Source of the DNA: DAOUJI01 sp965237875
GTDB taxonomy: Bacteria > Chloroflexota > Dehalococcoidia > Lucifugimonadales > JAGWBF01
DNA: 64,000 nt
Assembly (NCBI GenBank): GCA_965237875.1
Contig: CBDEGP010000001.1
Span: 248,001 to 312,000, forward strand
Direction: 5' to 3'
In this document: positions 1 to 7,184 of the stretch, piece by piece
How the letters are laid out: every line of letters begins with the position of its first letter
Numbering within the stretch: the first letter of the stretch is position 1
Notes under the pieces: model-generated
What the model was told of the DNA's origin: nothing
What the model saw: only the letters and a program-made list of their open reading frames with translations
Databases searched by the model: none
Made by a program: the position numbers and the translations under genes

Positions 1-8
1 TCTGACAA

Positions 9-278
9 ATGACGGCGGTCTTGAGTCTTCGCGTGCTGGGCATCCCAGCCCCCTTTCTTGCCTCTGCGATTGTGGTCGTCCTTCTCACTATATTCTTTGG
101 CGCATGGGCGGTTTCCGCAGATTCATCCGTAAGCCGGGGCTATAATCTCGCTCCCTCAGCGAACGGAACTTCTATCGGACCGCCTTCCCAGACATCGTAC
201 GGACCGGCGGGAGAAGAGGCGTCAACCGCAGACTCCTGGTGGGGCGGCGCTCTCCTCAAGGCTTGCCCCTTTCACTAG
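9..278 (+). CDS. possible small membrane or secreted protein
   Basis: An 89-residue open frame starting with ATG. Residues about 15-37 form one hydrophobic stretch (many Val, Leu, Ile, Phe, Ala) followed by a Ser/Pro/Gly-rich tail, so it would be a signal-anchor or exported peptide. No family is recognised and no clear ribosome binding site can be judged because the window starts only 8 bases upstream. It may be a chance frame; confidence is low. Confidence 0.25.
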   Translation: MTAVLSLRVLGIPAPFLASAIVVVLLTIFFGAWAVSADSSVSRGYNLAPSANGTSIGPPSQTSYGPAGEEASTADSWWGGALLKACPFH

Positions 279-365
279 GCCGTTAGACGTGTCCCGGCTC
301 CGTCAGAGTGACTCTTGTCCATTTTTGGACTCAAAGATTCGATATTATGTATCAGCCGAAATCCC

Positions 366-395
366 TTGACGCTGCCGCAAGCGTCCAACGACAAT
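366..395 (+). promoter_or_regulatory. possible promoter for the ferredoxin gene
   Basis: TTGACG at 366-371 and GACAAT at 390-395 are separated by 18 bases and lie about 85 bases before the ferredoxin start codon at 481. Reasonable sigma70-like match, not proven. Confidence 0.35.
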
Positions 396-480
396 TAGCG
401 TGCGAATTGCCGCAGCTTATATAACGATAGGTTTTCATTCAAACCGAGCCAAGAATTCGCCACGCTATGACGCCCACGCT

Positions 481-720
481 ATGACGTACGTAATAACCGA
501 ACCCTGCATTGACGTAAAGGATGCGGCATGCGTAAACGTGTGCCCCGTTGATTGCATTCATACCGACGAATCCCAGCCGATGTTCTACATCGACCCCGAA
601 GAGTGCATCGACTGCGCGGCCTGTGAGCCCGTATGCCCCGTGTCAGCCATCTTCCACGAATACACTGTCCCAGCCAACTGGCACACCTACATAGGAAAGA
701 ACGCCGGGTATTTCACCTAA
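481..720 (+). CDS. 7Fe-type ferredoxin
   Basis: A 79-residue electron carrier of the bacterial 3Fe-4S/4Fe-4S ferredoxin type. Cysteines are at residues 9, 17, 21, 25, 42, 45, 48 and 52. The spacing C-x7-C-x3-CP at the N terminus, with Val at position 12 where a typical 8Fe protein has Cys, matches seven-iron ferredoxins: C9, C17 and C52 would hold the 3Fe-4S cluster and C21, C42, C45 and C48 the 4Fe-4S cluster. The sequence opening MTYVITEPC is the usual start of this family, so the internal ATG at 481 was chosen over an in-frame GTG at 400. The redox partner is not evident from the neighbours. Confidence 0.9.
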   Translation: MTYVITEPCIDVKDAACVNVCPVDCIHTDESQPMFYIDPEECIDCAACEPVCPVSAIFHEYTVPANWHTYIGKNAGYFT

Positions 721-753
721 CCGCCCCTGTTCGGCCCGCTGGCGCTGCCTGCC

Positions 754-782
754 TTGACTCCCCTATCCGGCTAATCTACACT
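754..782 (+). promoter_or_regulatory. promoter upstream of apt
   Basis: TTGACT at 754-759 and TACACT at 777-782 with a 17-base spacer, about 65 bases before the apt start codon. Good sigma70-type match. Confidence 0.55.
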
Positions 783-846
783 TCATCCGTCGCCGCAGGT
801 CCAATCAAGTAGCGGTTTTCCCTGAACCCGGCTGCAGAGGGCGTAA

Positions 847-1359
847 ATGGAGCTGAAAGACTACATCCGGGACGTCCCGGATTTCCCCACCCAGGGAATA
901 CTGTTTCGGGACATCACCCCGCTCCTGCTAAGCCCTCCGGCCATGAAGCACGTCGTGGACCGTCTGTCTGAGAGATACGGCGGGGCGGGCATCGACGCTA
1001 TAGTGGCGATAGAGGCCAGGGGGTTCTTGTTTGGCGCCCCTTTGGCGTACAGGCTCGGCAAGCCCCTGGTTCTTGCCAGGAAAGAGGGTAAGCTGCCGGT
1101 CGATTCCTTCCGCGCTGAATACTCCCTGGAATATGGCGCGGCCGTCGTCGAGATGCACAAAGACGCCATTAAAGAGGGCGACAGGGTCCTTATCGTCGAC
1201 GATCTGTTGGCTACGGGAGGAACACTGGCGGCAGCCGCCCAGCTGGTGGAGGCGGCGGGAGGCAAGGTGGACGGCATCGCCACAGTCATCGAGTTGACGG
1301 CCCTTGAAGGCCGGCAACGCATCGACGGCTACGACTTCCACGCACTTGTCAAATACTAG
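847..1359 (+). CDS. apt: adenine phosphoribosyltransferase
   Basis: Salvages adenine to AMP using PRPP in the cytoplasm. The 170-residue protein is normal length for Apt. The PRPP-binding motif VLIVDDLLATGGT is at residues 114-126; the PDFPTQGILFRDITPLL segment near residues 11-27 and AIEARGFLFG near 55-63 are typical of the family. The ATG at 847 has an AGAGG-like ribosome binding site 5-6 bases upstream. It stands alone behind its own promoter, with the next gene starting about 190 bases later. Confidence 0.96.
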   Translation: MELKDYIRDVPDFPTQGILFRDITPLLLSPPAMKHVVDRLSERYGGAGIDAIVAIEARGFLFGAPLAYRLGKPLVLARKEGKLPVDSFRAEYSLEYGAAVVEMHKDAIKEGDRVLIVDDLLATGGTLAAAAQLVEAAGGKVDGIATVIELTALEGRQRIDGYDFHALVKY

Positions 1360-1549
1360 GGCGCCGGAATATGGGGTGTGCAGAGGGGCGAAGCCCATTT
1401 GCCGGGAGTCCGGGGCGCCCCTCAGATACAAACACTCCTCCCGTTCCCCGGCAGGAAGAGTTGAGGGCAACGATCGGAAAGATTTTTCCGCAGCCTGGCA
1501 GGCCGCCCTTTTGGAAATAGCGGGCAAAGAGAATGTGATGGAGGCAGGC

Positions 1550-2389
1550 ATGGAAAGCGTAAGAATCGGGGAAGTTGAAGTCATCGCTTTGAACGACATG
1601 ACTCCGCCCTTGCGGGACCCGGAAGACTTTTTCCCGGACATACCTCTAAGCGATTGGGGGCCTCACAAGGACGACAACCTGGTCGAGGGAAAGATACAAC
1701 TCTACTATGCATGCTTTGCCCTGCGCACGCAGGGCAAGATTATTATGGTGGATACAGGGATCGGCCCAGGCCCCCATCATCACCGGGGAGGATATCGGGG
1801 AGACTTGCTGCACCAGATGCAACTTAAAGGCCTGGACCCGGAGGACGTGGAGCTGGTGGTCCATACCCACCTGCACCACGACCACATAGGATGGAACGTC
1901 AGCGGCGACGGAGGATCGGGTTCCAGGGCTACTTTCCCCAACGCCCGGTATCTGGTCCCGCGGAACGACTGGAACTATTTCACACAACCTGCAATATTGG
2001 AGGAGAACCCGGCGGTGAGGGACTGTGTCCTGCCCCTTGAGGGTCTGGGAGTGATGGAGTTGGTGGACAGCAGCATTGCCATCAACTCCCAGTTGAGCAC
2101 CACGCCCACCCCCGGGCACACTCCCGGCCACGTCAACGTCCTCATCGAGTCCGAGGGACAGAAGGGCGCCATAGTCGGAGACATGATCCACCTCAAGGTG
2201 GAGGTGGACAATCCCAACTGGTGTCCGGGCGCCGACGTTGACAAGCCCACCAGCCGTGAAAGCCGCAAGTCGATGCTGACCCGATTCGCTGCGGAAGGCT
2301 ACATTGTGGCCGCCTGCCACTTCTGGCCGGAGGACCATTTCGGGCGCGTCGTCATCGAGGGCGACCGCTTCCGCTGGCAGTCCTTGTAG
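1550..2389 (+). CDS. metallo-beta-lactamase-fold hydrolase
   Basis: A 279-residue MBL-fold protein. The metal-binding signature HTHLHHDH is at residues 105-112, with MVDTG before it and the PTPGHTPGH stretch after it supplying a further His ligand; a GDMIH segment and a late ACHFWPEDHFG segment complete the two-metal site. Closest in pattern to quorum-quenching lactonase/AidC-like or generic MBL hydrolases, but the substrate cannot be named. An ATG at 1538 is also possible; 1550 was chosen because GGAGG lies 5 bases upstream. It ends 10 bases from the convergent amidase gene with no room for a separate terminator. Confidence 0.88.
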   Translation: MESVRIGEVEVIALNDMTPPLRDPEDFFPDIPLSDWGPHKDDNLVEGKIQLYYACFALRTQGKIIMVDTGIGPGPHHHRGGYRGDLLHQMQLKGLDPEDVELVVHTHLHHDHIGWNVSGDGGSGSRATFPNARYLVPRNDWNYFTQPAILEENPAVRDCVLPLEGLGVMELVDSSIAINSQLSTTPTPGHTPGHVNVLIESEGQKGAIVGDMIHLKVEVDNPNWCPGADVDKPTSRESRKSMLTRFAAEGYIVAACHFWPEDHFGRVVIEGDRFRWQSL

Positions 2390-2399
2390 AGGACCTTCC

Positions 2400-3806
2400 C
2401 TACAACCGCGGGCGGCGTTTGTGCCAGTCGGTAGCGTGCTCGTATGCGTAAGCCGCCCTCAGCGCCGTCCCCTCTTCGAATGGGCGGCCGGCCAGCTGCA
2501 GTCCGATGGGCAGCCCGCCTTCGGAGAAGCCGCAGGGGACTGTCACAGCCGGGCAGCCGTTCAGGTTGAATGGCCGCGTGTATTGGGTCAGCGCCGGCGT
2601 CGAACCTATGGTCACGTCTCCGATGCGCACCTCTGCAGCCCCTATCTCGTGGGCCGTTATGGGCAGGGTTGGGCCTGCCAGGATGTCCAAGTCCTGAAAG
2701 ACGCGGCGGGTCTCCTCGACGAACAGTGTGCGGGCCCGCTGCGCTTCCACGTAGTCGGCGGCGGACACGAAGAATCCCGCCTCCAGACGCAGCCTGACGG
2801 CGGGCGGCAGCTCGGGTCCGTGGGCGGCGAGGACCTTACGGTGATAAGCCGCCGACTCGGCCATGAGTATGGTGGTGGAGATGGACATGGAGTGGCGGTG
2901 GATAGGCCAGGAGACCTCCCTTACGTCCGCTCCCAGGTCTTCCAGCGTTTTCACCGCAGATCGGACAGCCGACTCCACCTGACGGTCTAGCGGTTCCTCG
3001 AAGAACTCCTTGACTACGCCGACCCGCAGACCCCTTATGCCCTCTGTCAGACCGGCCGTATAGTCCGGGGCGGCGGGCGATGTAAGGCGTGCGGGGTTAT
3101 GCCCAGTCAAGGCGTTCATGGCGAGGGCGCAGTCCTCCACGGTGCGGGCCATGGGTCCGGGGTGGTCAAGGGACCATGAGAGGGGCGTGACACCGTGGAG
3201 GGACAACCTTCCGTATGTGGGCTTAAGCCCGACCAGGCCGCACAACGAACTGGGTATGCGGACCGACCCTCCGGTGTCCGTGCCCATAGCCAAGGCGCAT
3301 TGGCCCGATGCAGTCGCCGAGCCCGAGCCGCCGCTCGAGCCGCCGGCGATGCGTGACGTGTCCCACGGGTTGTGCATGTCGCCGTAGTCGGGGTTCTCAC
3401 CCTGGGGACCGTAAGCCAGGGGATGGAGATTCAGTTTGCCCAGGAGGACGGCGCCCGCCGCCTGGAACCTTGCCGCCACGTCGGAGTCGTAGTCGGGCGT
3501 GAATCCATCGTATATCCGCACTCCGGAGGTGTTTTTTACACCCTTCACGTAGAAGAGGTCCTTCAGGCCGATGGGGATGCCGTGCAGGGGGCCTCTGTAC
3601 TGTCCGGCCTCCATTTCGTCGTCGGCCCGTCGTGCAGCTTCCAATGCCGTTTCAGGCATGAAGGTGATGAAGGAGTTCAGGACCGGTTCCAGGGTCTCGC
3701 AACGGTCCAGGTGGGCGCGCGTGACTTCAACGCAGGAGACCTCCCTGTCCTTAATCAGACGGGAGAGTTCTGAGGCGCTGAGGAGGCATAGGTCGGCGGA
3801 TTTCAA
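2400..3806 (-). CDS. amidase signature family hydrolase
   Basis: A 468-residue amidase of the GatA/FAAH fold. The Ser-cisSer-Lys triad is visible at Lys82 (in LKDL), Ser157 (in GGSSGG) and Ser181 (in DTGGS), with exactly the 75- and 24-residue spacings known for this family. It would hydrolyse an amide or carbamate bond; the substrate is unknown. No gatC or gatB neighbour exists, so it is unlikely to be the glutamyl-tRNA amidotransferase subunit. Its start overlaps the end of the upstream vsr-like gene by 4 bases, implying translational coupling, an unusual pairing. Confidence 0.93.
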   Translation of the reverse strand: MKSADLCLLSASELSRLIKDREVSCVEVTRAHLDRCETLEPVLNSFITFMPETALEAARRADDEMEAGQYRGPLHGIPIGLKDLFYVKGVKNTSGVRIYDGFTPDYDSDVAARFQAAGAVLLGKLNLHPLAYGPQGENPDYGDMHNPWDTSRIAGGSSGGSGSATASGQCALAMGTDTGGSVRIPSSLCGLVGLKPTYGRLSLHGVTPLSWSLDHPGPMARTVEDCALAMNALTGHNPARLTSPAAPDYTAGLTEGIRGLRVGVVKEFFEEPLDRQVESAVRSAVKTLEDLGADVREVSWPIHRHSMSISTTILMAESAAYHRKVLAAHGPELPPAVRLRLEAGFFVSAADYVEAQRARTLFVEETRRVFQDLDILAGPTLPITAHEIGAAEVRIGDVTIGSTPALTQYTRPFNLNGCPAVTVPCGFSEGGLPIGLQLAGRPFEEGTALRAAYAYEHATDWHKRRPRL

Positions 3807-4237
3807 TTCTCACCCTGCTTGCTTTCTAAAGCCGTGCGCTTCGACTCCATTGAGTCAAGCAGACGCTCCAGCTCCGAGGCCAAATCACAGTCCCAGACAA
3901 TATGGACATCCCAGCCCGACTGCCGCAGTTCTTCCTCCCTTGCATTATCCCTTGCCGCGTTGCGTTCGATTTTGTTGCGCCAGTATTCGGAGTTCCGAAC
4001 GGGCCACCGGAAACGGCTGCATTTGTGCCCGTGCCAAAGGCAGCCGTGGACGAAGACCACGGAGCGGTATTTTCTCAGGACTATGTCGGGCCGTCCTGCC
4101 ATCGCTCGGACATCCACGCGAAACCGGAACCCCCGTTTGTGCAACGCGCTGCGGACGGCCATCTCCGGACCCGTGTCTTTAGAGCGTACTAAAGACATGA
4201 TACGGCTGCGTTCTTCAGGAGAAAACCGCTCCGGCAT
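3803..4237 (-). CDS. vsr: very short patch repair (Vsr) endonuclease
   Basis: A 144-residue mismatch endonuclease that nicks 5' of T in T:G mismatches created by deamination of 5-methylcytosine. The family motifs are all present: SKDTGPE near residue 19, GRPDIV with Asp51 at the position of the E. coli catalytic Asp, VFVHGCLWHGH at 61-71 with the zinc-ligating and catalytic His residues, and the WPVRNSEYW segment. A functional partner, a C5-methyltransferase, lies about 7.5 kb away on the same strand (11688-12695), so vsr may guard its sites. The gene overlaps the amidase start by 4 bases. Confidence 0.95.
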   Translation of the reverse strand: MPERFSPEERSRIMSLVRSKDTGPEMAVRSALHKRGFRFRVDVRAMAGRPDIVLRKYRSVVFVHGCLWHGHKCSRFRWPVRNSEYWRNKIERNAARDNAREEELRQSGWDVHIVWDCDLASELERLLDSMESKRTALESKQGEN

Positions 4238-4266
4238 TTACATTAGCCGTCCAAGCCAAGCTATTC

Positions 4267-4312
4267 CGACGAGGCGCCTATATTATAGGGCTAGTCGTGG
4301 ACTCGAATCCAT
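4267..4312. repeat. 46-bp direct repeat, copy 1
   Basis: This 46-base segment matches 6441-6486 in the same orientation with 4 mismatches. It holds a near-palindromic core (CCTATA-T-TATAGG). Read on the minus strand it contains TATAAT about 45 bases before the vsr start codon, so it may carry the vsr -10 element, though no good -35 is visible. Confidence 0.75.
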
Positions 4313-4553
4313 GCGTCGGGACCGTCAAGCGGCCTGCCATCCTGGACTGAACACTCTGTAAGCGGGGTATTAAGGGATACTATCGGCTTGGACACGAGGA
4401 AAGAGACACAGCGCCGTCGTCCGCCAAGCCCAATGCCGGAAGGGTAGACAGCAGCACCGGTAAGGAGGATGGGCTGAATATAGGGAAGGGGCGTGAAGCG
4501 TGGTATTTGGGTCTATTCGTCATCCAATTTCTCTTCTGGATCGGAGGGTGTCC
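4313..4553. other. gene-free stretch with alternative inverted repeats
   Basis: No open frame of note. GGCTTGG at 4385-4391 can pair with CCAAGCC at 4424-4430, while AGCCCA at 4427-4432 can pair with TGGGCT at 4470-4475. The two stems share bases 4427-4430 and so exclude each other, as in attenuator-type leaders. The stretch ends at the left end of the insertion sequence. Confidence 0.45.
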
Positions 4554-6120
4554 CTAGCAGCCCGTCCGAGAAACACGGTTGGCGAGTGTTTGGGGGTATG
4601 ATGGGCCCAGTCCAGTAGCGGGGAGTCGTTGATGAGCAAAACCTACCTTCCCTACGAACCCGACCAGCAGTTGCTGTTGCCAGCGGCGTTGCAGGAGTGG
4701 CTGCCTGACGACCATCTGGCCTACTTCATATCCGACGTGGTGGACCAGTTGGACATGTCGGAGGTCACCGCTCGCTACGAGCGGGAACGGCGTGGCGGGC
4801 CGCCGTATCATCCACGGATGATGGTCAAGGTGTTGCTCTACGGCTACTGCGTGGGGGTGGCGTCCTCACGCCGCATCGCCCAGCGTCTCCACGAGGACAT
4901 CGCCTTCAGGGTGTTGGCGGCGAACAACACACCGGACTTCCGGACCATCTCCGACTTTCGCAAGGATCATGTGGATGCGCTGTCGGGCCTGTTCGAACAG
5001 GTACTGGCGTTGTGCCAGCAGGCGGGTCTGGTGAAGCTGGGGCACGTGGCGCTGGACGGCACGAAGGTCAAGGCCAACGCATCGAAGCATAAGGCGATGA
5101 GTTACCAACGGATGAAGGAGAAGGCAGCGCAGTTGGCGGCGGAGGTCGCGGAGTTGTTGCGACAGGCCCAGGCAGCGGATGATGAGGAAGACCGGCGGTA
5201 CGGCAAAGACAAGCGTGGAGATGAGTTGCCGCAGGAGTTGGCCTTTCGAGAGGGTCGGTTGGAGAAGATACGGGAAGCCATGGCGGCGCTGGAAGCCGAG
5301 GCGCAGGCGGCTGGCGAACAGGCCGAGGCCGAAGGTGGTAATCACCCGGGGGCGCCCGACGACAAGGCCCAGCGTAACTTCACCGATACCGAGTCGCGCA
5401 TCATGCCCGCACCTGGAGGAAAGGACTTCCTGCAAGCGTACAACTGTCAGGCGGTGGTGGACAGCGCTCACCAGGTGATCGTGGCGGCGCGGGCGACCAA
5501 CCAGACTTCGGATAAGCAACAGGCTGCGGCGATGATGGAGGAGACCATCGATAACGTCGGTGCAGTCCCCAGGGAAGTATCCGCCGATGCTGGCTATTAC
5601 TCGGCAAAGGCAGTCGACGAGTTCTATGCTCTGGGCGTGGACCCGTTCGTCGCGCCGGAGCAGACCCGCCACGGGCGGGTTGTGCCACCCGCGCCCCGAG
5701 GTCGCATACCCAGCCATCTGTCTCCCAGGGACCGGATGCGACGTAAGTTACAGACCAAGCGGGGTCGGCAGCGCTGCGCTTTGCGGATGCAAACTGTGGA
5801 GCCGGTATTCGGCCAGATCAAGCAGGGTCGGGGATTCCGGCAGTTCCTGCTGCGGGGACTGGAGAAGGTGAACGGCGAATGGTCGCTGATCTGCACCGGC
5901 CACAACCTGCTCAAACTGTTCCGCTTTGGGGTCAATCTGCACAGGAAAGCACGGGGCGATGGGCCAGCCCAACGCATCAGGAACTTTGCCGAGGTAGTGA
6001 GCACGGCGCTATTCGCAAAGCTATCTGGGGGCCGGCCGGGGCAACCGGCAAAATTAGTTGTCGCGATCCATTGTCGCTGACCTGCAAGCACCGTTAGATA
6101 ATCCTCGGACGGGCTGCTAG
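4554..6120 (+). mobile_element. IS1182-family insertion sequence
   Basis: The element is bounded by perfect 17-bp inverted sequences, CTAGCAGCCCGTCCGAG at 4554-4570 and its complement at 6104-6120. Because CTAG is itself a palindrome, the outer 4 bases may instead be a 4-bp target duplication, leaving 13-bp terminal repeats at 4558-4570 and 6104-6116. It contains one intact transposase gene with no frameshift, so the copy looks recent and possibly active. Confidence 0.9.
4632..6080 (+). CDS. IS1182-family DDE transposase
   Basis: A 482-residue transposase for the surrounding insertion sequence. The N-terminal part (residues about 1-100) has the YxPDQQLLLPxxLQEWLP opening and the RMMVKVLLYGY segment typical of IS1182/IS5-like enzymes with the DUF772 domain. 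Catalytic acidic residues sit in ALDGTKVKANASKHK, in VSADAGYYS, and in QTVEPVFGQIKQGRGFRQF near the end. Between them is a charged, Ala/Glu-rich coiled-coil-like insert. The ATG at 4632 directly follows a TTG; ATG was chosen. Full length, no internal stop. Confidence 0.95.
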   Translation: MSKTYLPYEPDQQLLLPAALQEWLPDDHLAYFISDVVDQLDMSEVTARYERERRGGPPYHPRMMVKVLLYGYCVGVASSRRIAQRLHEDIAFRVLAANNTPDFRTISDFRKDHVDALSGLFEQVLALCQQAGLVKLGHVALDGTKVKANASKHKAMSYQRMKEKAAQLAAEVAELLRQAQAADDEEDRRYGKDKRGDELPQELAFREGRLEKIREAMAALEAEAQAAGEQAEAEGGNHPGAPDDKAQRNFTDTESRIMPAPGGKDFLQAYNCQAVVDSAHQVIVAARATNQTSDKQQAAAMMEETIDNVGAVPREVSADAGYYSAKAVDEFYALGVDPFVAPEQTRHGRVVPPAPRGRIPSHLSPRDRMRRKLQTKRGRQRCALRMQTVEPVFGQIKQGRGFRQFLLRGLEKVNGEWSLICTGHNLLKLFRFGVNLHRKARGDGPAQRIRNFAEVVSTALFAKLSGGRPGQPAKLVVAIHCR

Positions 6121-6144
6121 CATCAGGAACACTGGCATCTAGGG

Positions 6145-6420
6145 ATGGTCATTCCGGTTGGACAACAACTATCCCCGTTGATTATAGTAAGTACAGTACT
6201 TACCGTGGCGGTTGTAGAGCCGGTTGATATGTTGGCCGAACAGTTCAAGAGGCGCCGGTTTGAAGAGGGGCGCAGAGAGGGCCTTGAAGAGGGCCGCAGA
6301 GAAGTTCAAACAGTTATATTGGAATTGTTCGAAGAATCCCAGGGCCCTATCACTCTGGAAGATTTGCGTCGTGCATTGGAAAACCTTGACGCTCGTGAAG
6401 AGCGGCGGAAAAGAACCTAA
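6145..6420 (+). CDS. hypothetical protein with charged repeat tail
   Basis: A 91-residue protein of unknown function. It has a hydrophobic N-terminal stretch (about residues 10-28), then a highly charged segment with the repeated pattern EEGRREGLEEGRREV, as in the C-terminal tails of Rpn/PD-(D/E)XK transposase-like proteins. An in-frame TAG inside the end of the adjacent insertion sequence blocks an upstream extension. The IS sits 24 bases before its start codon and probably separated it from its original leader. It could be a remnant of a longer gene. Confidence 0.4.
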   Translation: MVIPVGQQLSPLIIVSTVLTVAVVEPVDMLAEQFKRRRFEEGRREGLEEGRREVQTVILELFEESQGPITLEDLRRALENLDAREERRKRT

Positions 6421-6440
6421 GCCATCCACCCAAACCGTCC

Positions 6441-6486
6441 CAACGAGGAGCCTACATTATAGGGCTAGTCGTGGACTCTAATCCAT
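6441..6486. repeat. 46-bp direct repeat, copy 2
   Basis: Second copy of the sequence at 4267-4312, same orientation, 4 mismatches in 46. It lies 20 bases after the stop codon of the 6145-6420 gene. The remainder of the gene-free stretch 6421-6742 shows GC-rich sequence with no recognisable gene. Confidence 0.75.
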
Positions 6487-6742
6487 TATTGAGTTGGCGG
6501 TTACATTAGAGGGTCGCCGAACCGGAGCGTTTAGGGAAATCCACGCGATCGGATCGCCGCTGCCCTTAGCAAGATTCGGCCCGGCTTTGCGGCGGCGGCG
6601 GGAACGGATGCTTCCGTAAAATCACGCCGCCGCACATCGGCTTACCCACGGACATGGTGCGCAGGCTGTGACATCAAAACCGGTGAGCCTCATGCCAAGT
6701 TCCGGGCGCTCACGACCCACGACGCGCTGCAGTGAGGCAGCG

Positions 6743-7029
6743 TTACACGCCTTCGACGACCACCAGACTGGTGTTGGAGGACTTGTTGAGAATCTCTTTG
6801 AGTTCGGCGTATTCAGGGGAGCTTTGCCACTCCCTCACCTGCTCGACATTGTCAAATTCCATCACTACTAGGCGCCTCGGCGCCCAATCGCCCTGTATAA
6901 CCTCGAGGGAGCCGTAGCGCACCAAGTATTTGCCTCCGAGAGCCTAACGACCGCTGGCGCACGGTCCCGGTATTCAGCGAAGAGCGTCTCATCCGTTACT
7001 TGAACATCGGCTATTACATATGCTGCCAT
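6743..7029 (-). pseudogene. frameshifted DUF1330 family protein
   Basis: Two adjacent frames on the minus strand together make one DUF1330 protein. The first (from ATG at 7029) reads MAAYVIADVQVTDETLFAEY, the family start; the second carries GGKYLVRYGSLEVIQGDW and the REWQSSPEYAELKEI end that is typical of the family. Joining them needs a net shift of one base near 6935-6945, just before the GGKYL block. The product would be a small cytoplasmic dimeric alpha/beta-barrel protein of unknown role, about 95 residues. Either a true pseudogene or a sequence error. Confidence 0.75.
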
Positions 7030-7184
7030 TGCCCCTCTTTCCTTCCTCATGACTGTGGCCCGTCTCTCATATTATGGCACGTCGCGCCACATTGGAACGA
7101 TATATGAATCATCCTTGCGTTTAGGGGTAGGACGACCGAGAACGGTTGGCTGCTCCGCTGTTGCCATTCATCCGAACGGCGAGG

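Noticed and set aside
928..1641. Long minus-strand open frame over apt.
   Set aside because: It is antisense to a well-supported apt gene and shows no family features.
4295..4312. The GGACTCGAATCC end of the 46-bp repeat as a tRNA T-arm remnant.
   Set aside because: Stem is only four pairs, the loop has six bases instead of seven, and no other tRNA arms are nearby.
4415..4480. Resemblance to an SRP (4.5S) RNA domain because of a CCGGAAGG run followed by GCAGCA.
   Set aside because: The symmetric loop sequence and the CAGG partner strand of the SRP RNA are missing, and the flanking bases do not form the helix 8 pairing.
4395..4480. GAGGAAAG could be the start of the RNase P RNA conserved region.
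   Set aside because: The GUCCGGGCU continuation and the 3' ACAGAA/GGCUUA block are absent and the gene-free stretch is too short.
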